A stretch of DNA of 5,014 nucleotides from Planctomycetota bacterium (lineage in GTDB: Bacteria; Planctomycetota; Planctomycetia; Pirellulales; Thermoguttaceae): NCBI GenBank assembly GCA_023397045.1, contig JAEWUR010000727.1:1-5014 (forward strand), in the 5' to 3' direction. Under the pieces are notes generated by a model. The model made no database searches. It was not told the DNA's origin and was given only the letters and a program-made list of their open reading frames with translations. The position numbers were made by a program, and so were the translations under genes. This document shows positions 1-5,014 of the stretch, piece after piece (the first letter of the stretch is position 1; each line of letters opens with the position of its first letter).

Positions 1-39
1 GTCGGAAACAACGCGACGATTCGACTCACCTTCGAGTAG
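1..39 (+). CDS. Possible 3' end of a protein-coding gene (partial)
   Basis: Frame 1 is open from the window edge and reads 12 residues, VGNNATIRLTFE, before a TAG at 37-39. Third codon positions are mostly G or C, as in the confident genes of the window, and the non-coding repeat material begins directly after the stop. Twelve codons are too few to name a family or to prove coding; it is offered only as the likely tail of a gene lying upstream of the window. Confidence 0.3.
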   Translation, partial: VGNNATIRLTFE

Positions 40-45
40 GGCGTT

Positions 46-107
46 GTCGCCTTTCGCTCCGCAAAAGTAGCGACCCGTTTTCTCCGGCCACGGCGTTTGC
101 GCCGTGG
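46..107. repeat. Two adjacent short palindromes after the upstream gene
   Basis: Two hairpins stand side by side. The first is GTCGC at 46-50 with GCGAC at 70-74, with CTTT 51-54 pairing AAAG 64-67 inside it. The second is a perfect 8-bp stem, CCACGGCG 88-95 with CGCCGTGG 100-107, around a TTTG loop. No T run follows on the plus strand, so this is not a clear intrinsic terminator for the gene ending at 39. It looks more like a REP-type intergenic palindrome, and its text resembles intergenic elements I recall from planctomycetes; that is recollection, not a search result. Confidence 0.5.
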
Positions 108-437
108 GTGGGAATGATGAAACGAGCGCGCACAAAAGGGGTCAGAACTATTTTTGGACGCACAAGAGGTCACGGAAAACAGTTCTGCCAGCTTTTGGCA
201 TTCCTTTCTTTTGTCACGAAAATGCGAAAGGACGAAACCACGAAAAACGATGGATGCCAAGACTGAGAATGATCCCGGTTTGGTTGCGAGACATGGCTGT
301 TCGAGACGAGTTTCGCCGGTTTCCAAGTCGTGAAACGGCTACATGGCAATGTGCGCCACGCGGCCGTACCTTCGTGTTCTCGCCCTTTCGTGTTTTCGCG
401 ATCCGTTTCGCCCGACATCTTCCCATTTTTTGTCATC
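108..437. other. Intergenic stretch with inverted-repeat remnants, no convincing gene
   Basis: Open frames here on both strands give low-complexity, Arg-rich text with no recognisable domain, so I call none of them genes. A minus-strand frame continues through 437-170 only because the hydrolase upstream of it is out of frame. Recognisable content is the inverted pair at 215-247 and 368-400, listed separately. There is also AAAAGGGGTCAGAACTATTT at about 135-154, a motif that resembles the ends of REP-associated elements in other bacteria, but no matching partner is visible. Confidence 0.55.
215..400. repeat. Imperfect inverted repeat, 33-nt arms 215-247 and 368-400
   Basis: The left arm is built from CACGAAAATGCGAAAGG followed by ACGAAACCACG; the right arm, read on the minus strand, starts CGCGAAAACACGAAAGGG and continues in the same way. 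About 24 of 33 positions agree without gaps. Both arms consist of the repeated unit (A/G)CGAAA(A/G). They flank about 120 bases with no gene. This could be a degraded non-autonomous mobile element or an intergenic repeat family; no transposase and no target-site duplication are seen. Confidence 0.45.
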
Positions 438-1051
438 TCACCACAATCGCCACGCGGCAAGCCAGCCCGCGAGGAACGCCGCTTGGCACTCGCAGACGTG
501 TTCGCGAAAATGGACGTGATCGCAAAGAGATCCGTCCCGAGATTGTTGGTGAAGGAAAACAGATCGATGATCGGTACGCCGGCCTCGGCCATGACGCAAT
601 CGGCGGCTCGGTTGTACGCCTCGCAATCGGCGGCAAAGCGATGAAATCCTACGGGATGCCGGTTATGCACCTTCTCGTCACATGGCGTCGTCCTGATCCA
701 GATCAACTTCGGCCGCATCGTCCCCACGATCGTGATGATCGATCGTAGATTATCCTGATAGCGTTCGAGGGGAATTTGCTTCTTCCCGGTGGATGGATCG
801 GTTCGAAGGTCGTGAAGGCCGCAATTCAGAAGCAGCACGTCGGCATCAATGCCTTCGGCGGCGGCCTTCGCTTGCAGGAACGAAAGGACCATCGACGAAT
901 CCCCGCCGTTGGCCCCTTGCGGATCGTCCAGATTCAAATGTGCTTCTTCGTCGCCTTCTTTTCGAGCATACTCCATCACGCCTTGGAGATATTGCTCCAA
1001 ATACGGTCCGTAAGCGAGAGAGATGCTGTCTCCAAGAACATAGGCTTTCAT
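438..1051 (-). pseudogene. SGNH/GDSL-family hydrolase, frameshifted before the catalytic His
   Basis: This family comprises serine esterases, lipases and acetyl-hydrolases; no substrate can be named. The ATG at 1051 is preceded by GGAG 11 bases upstream. Block I is the GDSI motif (Gly7, Asp8, Ser9, with Ser9 the predicted nucleophile), GGDSS lies at 49-53, and the block III equivalent is NCGLHDL around 76-82. The frame as sequenced stays open to 170 (293 residues), but after Phe176 it turns into unrelated Ser/Arg-rich text. The frame one base away carries the missing end, CDHVHFREHVCECQAAF and a short tail, ending at TGA 438-440. Restoring one T in the TTT run (plus-strand AAA 524-526) gives a 204-residue protein, a normal size for the family, with Asp178 and His181 as the D-x-x-H block. 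No signal peptide is visible. It is either a recent pseudogene or a sequencing error. Confidence 0.85.
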
Positions 1052-1109
1052 CGTTGCACTTTCTCCGACAAAACGGGACGGGATGCGGCTATTGGTTTGC
1101 CCGGATCAT

Positions 1110-1212
1110 GGTTACTAATGGAGGTTCGGTGCGGCAGAATCGTAACCCGAAGCGTAAGCGAGGCTGTCCCTCGCTTACGCTTCGGGTTACGATGTTCCCT
1201 CCATTCGTGAAC
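1110..1212. repeat. Long palindrome of the 'NPKRKRG' intergenic type
   Basis: The core has perfect 25-nt arms, 1139-1163 and 1169-1193, around a 5-nt loop CTGTC; the left arm begins ATCGTAACCCGAAGCG. A second, outer pair is AATGGAGG 1117-1124 with CCTCCATT 1198-1205, and agreement continues imperfectly out to 1110 and 1212. Read in one frame on either strand the arm gives RNPKRKRG, and its complement gives SLTLRVT. I recall this peptide text from many spurious small ORFs in planctomycete genomes, so it is probably a copy of a dispersed REP-like element. It lies between the hydrolase start and the terminator of the next gene. Confidence 0.75.
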
Positions 1213-1384
1213 TTGAATTGGACAGGCCACTAGTTCCGAGGAATCAAAACAGATCCATGATTGACGTTAATTCTCCCCCGAAATTCGCCTCGGCATTTCG
1301 CCAAGAATACCGCCCGGCTTCGTGTTCACCAAAAACTCGTTTCGCCCCAAAAAAAACACTTCCCTCGCGTCCAAACCACCCAAG
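1213..1384. other. Intergenic remainder, no gene seen
   Basis: Small frames here do not resemble proteins, and the one on the minus strand is made partly from the terminator. The only structure I see is a short hairpin, CGAAAT 1279-1284 with ATTTCG 1295-1300. Otherwise nothing supported. Confidence 0.4.
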
Positions 1385-1420
1385 AAACAAAAAACCGTCG
1401 CGGGGGTCAGTCCGCGACGG
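1385..1420 (-). terminator. Intrinsic terminator of the HTH-receiver gene
   Basis: A perfect 9-bp G+C-rich stem is formed by CCGTCGCGG 1395-1403 and CCGCGACGG 1412-1420, with an 8-nt loop. Read on the minus strand it is followed at once by TTTTTTGTTT (1394 down to 1385), the classic Rho-independent layout. It starts 67 bases after the stop of the regulator gene at 1487, on the correct strand. Confidence 0.85.
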
Positions 1421-1486
1421 GTTGATCAAATCGGCGATCGATGGAGGCCTGAGGTCAGCCGCGTTTGCGGGAGAAACGCTTCAACC

Positions 1487-2059
1487 TCAAACAAGCTCTT
1501 TCTTCGCACCGATCAATGTCCGCATACGCTCGGCAAGCAACGCGGCGTCGAACGGCTTCTTGAACGTCTCGTTGATGCTCGAACGATCGAAGCTCAGCGA
1601 GCTGCCGTCGTCCGGCAGCAAGGCAATCAGAATCACTTCCGAGAACTCGCTGTTACGACGCAAGTTCTGGCAGATCTGAAGCGCTTCGGTGCGACCGATC
1701 GAGAAATCGACGATAATACAGTCCGGATGGAAGCTCTCGGCTTGAATGCCGGCGTCAAAACCGCTGGCGGCCACGCCGGTCTTGAACGAGCGTTCCAAGG
1801 GTAGTTCGCGCTTCAGGTTCTCGATCAGAACCTGATCTTGCGCGACGATCAGGACCTTGGCCATGGCTTCGTCTTCCAAATCGCCCAGAGGCATCCCGTG
1901 CTCCTTCAGGAACTTAATCAAGTATTCCCGAGGAATGCGGCGGTCTTGCGATCCGGGGATCCGGTAGCCCTTGAGCCGGCCCGAGTCAAACCATTTACTA
2001 ACGGTGCGGGGGGCCACCTTACAAATTTTGGCGACCTGACCAGTTGTGAAGACCTTCAT
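1487..2059 (-). CDS. Excisionase-type HTH regulator with a degenerate receiver domain
   Basis: A 190-residue cytoplasmic protein, probably a DNA-binding regulator. Residues 1-55 form a MerR/excisionase-like helix-turn-helix (TTGQVAKICKVAPRTVSKWF at 5-24, then the wing GYRIPGSQDRRIPREYL at 31-47). An acidic linker follows at 57-66, then a CheY-like receiver at about 68-185. In the receiver the phosphoacceptor Asp is present (Asp118 in CIIVDFS), as is the conserved Lys (Lys168 in FKKPF). The usual acidic pair after strand 1 is reduced to Gln74-Asp75, and the Thr/Ser after strand 4 is Ala146. Phosphorylation may therefore be weak or absent. ATG 2059 has GGAG 8 bases upstream (2068-2071). No histidine kinase gene is adjacent. 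It has its own terminator (1385-1420) and a long structured leader. I recall similar HTH-receiver proteins as common in planctomycetes; the target genes are unknown. Confidence 0.88.
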   Translation of the reverse strand: MKVFTTGQVAKICKVAPRTVSKWFDSGRLKGYRIPGSQDRRIPREYLIKFLKEHGMPLGDLEDEAMAKVLIVAQDQVLIENLKRELPLERSFKTGVAASGFDAGIQAESFHPDCIIVDFSIGRTEALQICQNLRRNSEFSEVILIALLPDDGSSLSFDRSSINETFKKPFDAALLAERMRTLIGAKKELV

Positions 2060-2484
2060 CGCAGGCTCTCCGATTTATACAATTCACATTGGTTTGGGTT
2101 GAATCTCGACTGACAAATGTCCGCCGAGTGCTGTCGGCCCCTAAACCACGGATGAACTCCTTTTCGCGCTCCCTCATTCCGTTGCTTCTCGCGAAACAAC
2201 GAACCATCCGTAGCTAACTGGGTCGGGACCTCCTTACACGCTGCACGGCCGAAATCACCGCAAACCATTCCTCTCCGGGACGACTTGCTTCGCTTCCAAC
2301 CGCACCCCGTATAAAATCCCTCTTTTCTTCGCTGGCTGTGGTTCAGCTCCCTCTGACCCGCGCCGTACTAATTACATCGGTAATCAGGGCATTCGGAAAC
2401 CAGAGAAAATCCGTAAAATAGAGAAGCTTAGTTCCAGCCTATCTAATTCGATTCTCTCCGACTCCTAATACACACCTATGGCGA
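2060..2484. other. Long upstream region of the HTH-receiver gene
   Basis: No convincing protein gene lies here. Two minus-strand frames (2268-2056 and 2207-2019) run into or over the regulator start in other phases and look like shadows, though the second could be a leader peptide. Visible elements are the hairpins at 2123-2138 and 2148-2211, a full-length anti-16S match TAAGGAGGT (minus strand, 2236-2228), and a small palindrome ATTAC 2371-2375 with GTAAT 2380-2384. No strong paired -35/-10 promoter could be picked out. Confidence 0.4.
2123..2211 (-). promoter_or_regulatory. Structured, possibly switching leader of the HTH-receiver gene
   Basis: Between 64 and 152 bases upstream of the regulator ATG there are nested stems. 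ACGGATG 2148-2154 pairs CATCCGT 2205-2211 and encloses TTTCGCG 2162-2168 pairing CGCGAAA 2190-2196. A competing stem, CGTTG 2180-2184 with CAACG 2197-2201, would place 2190-2196 in its loop and cannot form together with the inner one. Nearer the gene is GCCGA 2123-2127 with TCGGC 2134-2138. All pairings are exact. The layout suggests a leader that could adopt two folds, but no known riboswitch is recognised and transcription through it is assumed. Confidence 0.35.
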
Positions 2485-2733
2485 ACCGTCACCAGGCAGG
2501 GATTGGGATCGGGCAACCCGTTCCGCCAAGAAACATAGCGGCGGACGGTCGAGGCCATGAGCCTCTGTGGCAGGTTCCCCCCCTGTCAGTCCCCTCGCCC
2601 CGCGAGATCAGCGTACCAATCTCATTGCGGAACAAGGTTTCCGTTCTTTTACTTCGATCCCAACCGGGGTAAGACTTTAGAGACTTTCTCCGGTTGTAGG
2701 GAGCAATCCGCTTGTGCGGGTTCCAAAGGACCC
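2485..2733 (+). ncRNA. Candidate structured RNA of unknown class
   Basis: Within 250 non-coding bases I find many exact complementary segments. A long-range stem joins TTGGGATC 2503-2510 to GATCCCAA 2656-2663 and extends by G2511-C2655 and two G-U pairs. Inside are GAGGC 2551-2555 with GCCTC 2561-2565, GAGAT 2604-2608 with ATCTC 2619-2623, and CGGAA 2628-2632 with TTCCG 2639-2643. Then come CAACCGG 2661-2667 with CCGGTTG 2690-2696, and AATCCGC 2705-2711 with GCGGGTT 2716-2722. ACCGTC 2485-2490 matches GACGGT 2544-2549, crossing the long stem like a pseudoknot. The U-G pairs occur only if the plus strand is the RNA. I could not match it to RNase P RNA, tmRNA, 6S or SRP RNA. No promoter or terminator is certain, and random pairings in G+C-rich DNA are the main alternative. 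Confidence 0.35.
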
Positions 2734-2850
2734 GGGGCCGATGCCGATTGTGCAGAAAAGCCTATCCAAACCACCAAAACGAACAAAAAAGACGACGATT
2801 CCTCGACGCAGGCCCCGCATCTCGCCAGGCCCAACAACCACCGTTTCGCG
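2734..2850. other. 3' flank of the pseudouridine synthase gene, no gene seen
   Basis: This stretch follows the synthase stop on the minus strand. It has a minus-strand T run (opposite AAAAAA 2785-2790), but no stable inverted repeat directly before it, so I do not call a terminator. Nothing else supported. Confidence 0.4.
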
Positions 2851-3888
2851 TCAATCCGTCGAACAATCTTTCTTTCTGGCACGTAGACGATCAACAAACG
2901 TCTTCAAATCGCGCGACAACGGCATCTCGAAATGCATCGCCTCGCCAGTGACGGGATGGATGAATCCCAACTCGACGGCGCATAACGCCAATCGGGGCGC
3001 TCCGCTTCGGTCGGGCAATTTCGTGCGAAACAACGGTTGCCGATACACCTTGTCGCCGCACAGCGGAAAACCGTTTTCGGCCAGATGGATCCGTATTTGG
3101 TGTGTGCGGCCGGTTTCCAGACGGCATTCGATCAGCGTATAGGCGCCAAGCCGCTCGATCGGACGGACATGCGTAATCGCCGTTTTGCCGACGTCGGGCA
3201 GCGTCGTGCTGCCTCGCCGTCCATCCCCACGATCGCGAACCAGCCGGCTGGTGAAGGTCGTCTCGGGCACATCACCCTCGACAACCGCGAGATACGTGCG
3301 TCCAACGCTATGCACGCGAAACTGCTGTCCCAGGTTCCGTTCGGCCTCGATCGATCGCGCAAACACCATCAGGCCGCTCGTATCGCGATCCAAACGATGT
3401 ACCGGCCGAACCACGCATTTGCCCCGACGTCCCTCGCGCTTGGCGATCAACCGCGGCAACAACTCGTCCAGGGTCGCTTGATGCTGCCGTTGGCGCGGAG
3501 CCAACCGGCGGTCGTCGGCATGGCGAGTCGACGTCATGCCCGCCGGCTTTTCCACCACCGCGATATGCCGGTCAAGATACCGTATCCGAACATCCTCTTC
3601 ACGCGCCGGAGCGGCCAACGGATGGGGCATCAGCTTCACGACGTCGACCAATCGCAGCCGGTAGTCGGGCTCGACGCACAGATTTCCGTTGACCGTGACG
3701 CGACGCGCCTTCAGCAACCGTCGGACGTCGGACCACGACTTGCCAGGCAACCACTCCCGCATCGCGGCCGCGATCGTCTGGTCGACCTGCCGCGGGAGAA
3801 CGCGAAAAACATCGCCACCGGGTGTTCGTTTTGGTTTGGCCACGTCGGGGTATCTCGCTTCACCGCAAACTTGCTTATCCAGGCCCAC
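2851..3888 (-). CDS. RluA-family pseudouridine synthase with S4 domain
   Basis: Converts specific uridines in structured RNA, probably 23S rRNA, to pseudouridine in the cytoplasm. It has 345 residues, close to the 300-330 usual for RluC/RluD-type enzymes. An S4 RNA-binding domain lies at about 29-90 (SWSDVRRLLKARRVTVNG at 51-68). The catalytic domain runs from about 100 to 325. It includes the hallmark HRLDRDTSG at 164-172 with Asp167 as the predicted catalytic aspartate, the GRTHQIRIHL motif at 260-269, and GFPLCGDKVY at 273-282. A basic insert at about 122-158 (RHADDRRLAPRQRQ...KREGRRGK) separates the first strand of the catalytic domain from the active-site motif. The start is GTG at 3888 with no good Shine-Dalgarno; GTG at 3843 (Val16) would also leave the S4 domain intact, and no ATG precedes the domain. 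Which rRNA site it modifies cannot be told, so no symbol is given. Confidence 0.95.
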   Translation of the reverse strand: MGLDKQVCGEARYPDVAKPKRTPGGDVFRVLPRQVDQTIAAAMREWLPGKSWSDVRRLLKARRVTVNGNLCVEPDYRLRLVDVVKLMPHPLAAPAREEDVRIRYLDRHIAVVEKPAGMTSTRHADDRRLAPRQRQHQATLDELLPRLIAKREGRRGKCVVRPVHRLDRDTSGLMVFARSIEAERNLGQQFRVHSVGRTYLAVVEGDVPETTFTSRLVRDRGDGRRGSTTLPDVGKTAITHVRPIERLGAYTLIECRLETGRTHQIRIHLAENGFPLCGDKVYRQPLFRTKLPDRSGAPRLALCAVELGFIHPVTGEAMHFEMPLSRDLKTFVDRLRARKKDCSTD

Positions 3889-4086
3889 CTGAACCGGTCG
3901 AGGCCATCTGGGGAACGCGAAACATAGCTCTCCCGTCTCGCGCGGTCAAGTCCGGGCGTACCACTCGGCGTACCGCCACGAACGGTCAAATGTCGCCTCC
4001 CGCCAAACCCGATCGCCCGCCAAAACACCACCCGATTTAGCGGGTCGCCGGCACCTGGCTTCGCTTTCTTTTTCCCTAGTTGCAAG

Positions 4087-4101
4087 CTATAAACATTATA
4101 G
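4087..4101. promoter_or_regulatory. Palindromic double -10 element in the divergent promoter region
   Basis: CTATAA-ACA-TTATAG is a perfect inverted repeat. On the minus strand it contains an exact TATAAT (4100 down to 4095) for the pseudouridine synthase; on the plus strand it contains TATAAA (4088-4093) for the zinc-ribbon gene. Neither direction has a good -35 at 16-18 bases. It could serve as overlapping divergent promoters or as an operator. It would leave leaders of roughly 200 bases (minus) and 115 bases (plus). Confidence 0.35.
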
Positions 4102-4141
4102 TAGTTTCATTTTTCGTAGCCATTTTCATCGCGCAGGAGTG

Positions 4142-4174
4142 CTGCGGGAGGCAAGGCGACGGTCTGCCCCGCAG
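4142..4174 (+). promoter_or_regulatory. Leader hairpin upstream of the zinc-ribbon gene
   Basis: CTGCGG 4142-4147 pairs CCGCAG 4169-4174, and GGCA 4150-4153 pairs TGCC 4165-4168, giving 10 pairs with a two-base bulge and an 11-nt loop. It ends 39 bases before the ATG and does not cover the Shine-Dalgarno site at 4205-4210. There is no T run after it. Its role is unknown. Confidence 0.35.
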
Positions 4175-4213
4175 GTTTCCGCATCTTACAATCGGGCGTC
4201 CGGATGAGGAATC

Positions 4214-5014
4214 ATGTCGATTAACGTACGATGCCCGAATTGCGGTGAACTGATTCGCCGCCCAAATACTCTTGCCGGCAAGCTCGAAAAGTGTCCCGAG
4301 TGCCGCACAATCTTCCGGATGCCGAAATTGAAGAAATCGAAGGGTTCGGCTCCGCACGACACCCCGGCCGAGGCCTCGCCGGCCGCCAAGGTCGAACCGC
4401 CGTCCAATCCGGCCCCCAAATCACCGCCAGCGGCTCCTCAGGCGGCCCCGTCGGAGCAACATGAGCCGGAACCGCTACCCCCGCCGCCGAAGGCACCGCC
4501 TGAACCAGAACAACCGGCGAAGCCCAATCCGGTCGCGCCGCCGGTGCCAAAGGCTCCTACCACGCCGCCGTCGGCGCGTCCCACGGCTCGTCCGGTCGAC
4601 AAAAGCGAGGTTCCGGAACCGAAAAGTCCCGTGCCACCGCCGGCGTCGATTCTTCCACCGGTCCCTGAACCGGAACCATCGCCCACGGCCGACTTTGTTC
4701 CCATCGATCTTCCGGTCGAGTTCCCGGGACTGAACGATTTCCCGAGTCTCGAACCGGAAACGCCACCCGTCGCCAAAAAGAAGCCGAAGGCGGTGCGTCG
4801 GACGGGCGCCGCGAAAAAGAACCATTCCGCGAAACCGGCCGACCATGTCACGATCGCCGCCAAGGCGACGTGCGAGGGTCAGACGGCCCGCGCCGTCGAG
4901 TACCTGCTAATTAAGGAAGGACTAGACACGGCCGAAGCGCAACGGATGGCCGAGTTCCTGGCCTCCTTCCATCAGGAACATCAGGAAGGCCAGAAACAGA
5001 AAAAGACCGCGATG
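4214..5014 (+). CDS. Zinc-ribbon protein with long proline-rich linker (3' end outside window)
   Basis: The frame is open from ATG 4214 to the window edge (267 residues so far). GAGGA sits just before the ATG (4206-4210) with short spacing. Residues 5-35 are a zinc ribbon of the MJ0042-like type: CPNC (Cys7, Cys10), 16 residues, then CPEC (Cys27, Cys30). A low-complexity linker of Pro, Ala, Glu and Lys fills about 44-187, with many PEP and PPP units, followed by a basic patch at 188-207 (AKKKPKAVRRTGAAKK). The visible C-terminal part, about 211-262, looks helical and charged (ARAVEYLLIKEGLDTAEAQR, then AEFLASFHQEHQEGQ). No signal peptide or membrane segment is seen so far. Planctomycetes carry many proteins with such an N-terminal ribbon and varied C-terminal parts, so the function depends on sequence beyond the window. 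Function unknown. Confidence 0.8.
   Translation, partial: MSINVRCPNCGELIRRPNTLAGKLEKCPECRTIFRMPKLKKSKGSAPHDTPAEASPAAKVEPPSNPAPKSPPAAPQAAPSEQHEPEPLPPPPKAPPEPEQPAKPNPVAPPVPKAPTTPPSARPTARPVDKSEVPEPKSPVPPPASILPPVPEPEPSPTADFVPIDLPVEFPGLNDFPSLEPETPPVAKKKPKAVRRTGAAKKNHSAKPADHVTIAAKATCEGQTARAVEYLLIKEGLDTAEAQRMAEFLASFHQEHQEGQKQKKTAM

Larger units (their letters stand above)
3889..4213. other. Divergent intergenic region between synthase and zinc-ribbon gene
   Basis: The two genes point away from each other across 325 bases. From about 3889 to 4060 the sequence is G+C-rich and I see nothing beyond a repeated GGCGTACC. From 4066 to 4133 it becomes sharply A+T-rich, as expected for promoters, with a palindromic -10-like core at 4087-4101. 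A G+C-rich hairpin (4142-4174) then precedes the plus-strand gene. Confidence 0.6.

Noticed and set aside
170..437. C-terminal part of the minus-strand frame continuing from the hydrolase
   Set aside because: It is read-through after the frameshift: low-complexity Ser/Arg/Thr text over repeat material, with no hydrolase features, while the real ending is found one base away.
1218..1804. Plus-strand frames opposite the HTH-receiver gene and its terminator
   Set aside because: They overlap a clear gene and an intrinsic terminator, and their sequences show no domain.
2074..2079. TATAAA on the minus strand as -10 box of the regulator gene
   Set aside because: It lies only 15 bases before the ATG, so transcription would begin at or inside the ribosome-binding site, and no -35 match lies upstream.
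2640..2760. RNase P RNA on the minus strand, suggested by GAGAAAGTCTC
   Set aside because: The near-invariant GAGGAAAGTCC and the ACAGAA segment are absent; the resemblance is limited to a few bases. The tmRNA signature TTCGACGGG is also absent.
2781..2850. Terminator of the pseudouridine synthase at the minus-strand T run
   Set aside because: There is a T run but no stable inverted repeat directly before it; the only nearby pairing is a weak GGCC self-match.
3037..3927. Long plus-strand frame of 296 codons opposite the pseudouridine synthase
   Set aside because: It is the antisense shadow of a gene with unmistakable RluA motifs, and has no recognisable domain of its own.
4221..4863. Gly/Ser- and Arg-rich minus-strand frames opposite the zinc-ribbon gene
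   Set aside because: They are complements of the Pro/Ala-coding repeats; the plus frame has the CxxC pairs, a start with a binding site, and stays open to the edge.

Overview
The window looks like ordinary chromosome from a planctomycete, probably of the Pirellula/Rhodopirellula type. This rests on family recognition, not a search. The clues are a short excisionase-like helix-turn-helix joined to a receiver domain, an N-terminal CxxC...CxxC zinc ribbon followed by a long proline-rich linker, and intergenic palindromes whose translation gives 'RNPKRKRG' or 'SLTLRVT' on either strand, which I recall as scattered through planctomycete genomes. Genes are G+C-rich, and the spaces between them are long and full of inverted repeats.

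Layout: 1-39 is the possible 3' tip of a plus-strand gene. 40-437 is non-coding and holds inverted-repeat pieces. 438-1051 (minus) is an SGNH/GDSL hydrolase gene broken by an apparent one-base deletion in a T run at 524-526, just before its Asp-x-x-His block. 1110-1212 holds a long palindrome with perfect 25-nt arms. 1385-1420 is a convincing intrinsic terminator for 1487-2059 (minus), an HTH plus degenerate receiver regulator. 2060-2850 is a gap of about 790 bases with a structured leader in front of the regulator and a dense cluster of mutually compatible and competing hairpins at 2485-2733; this is the best candidate here for an undescribed RNA. 2851-3888 (minus) is an RluA-family pseudouridine synthase with an S4 domain. 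3889-4213 is a divergent promoter region. 4214 to the window end (plus) is the start of a zinc-ribbon, proline-rich protein cut off by the window edge.

The genes do not form an obvious pathway. The three minus-strand genes are separated by hundreds of bases and are probably transcribed separately; only the synthase and the zinc-ribbon gene share an upstream region. I see no transposase, CRISPR array, tRNA, rRNA or defence system.
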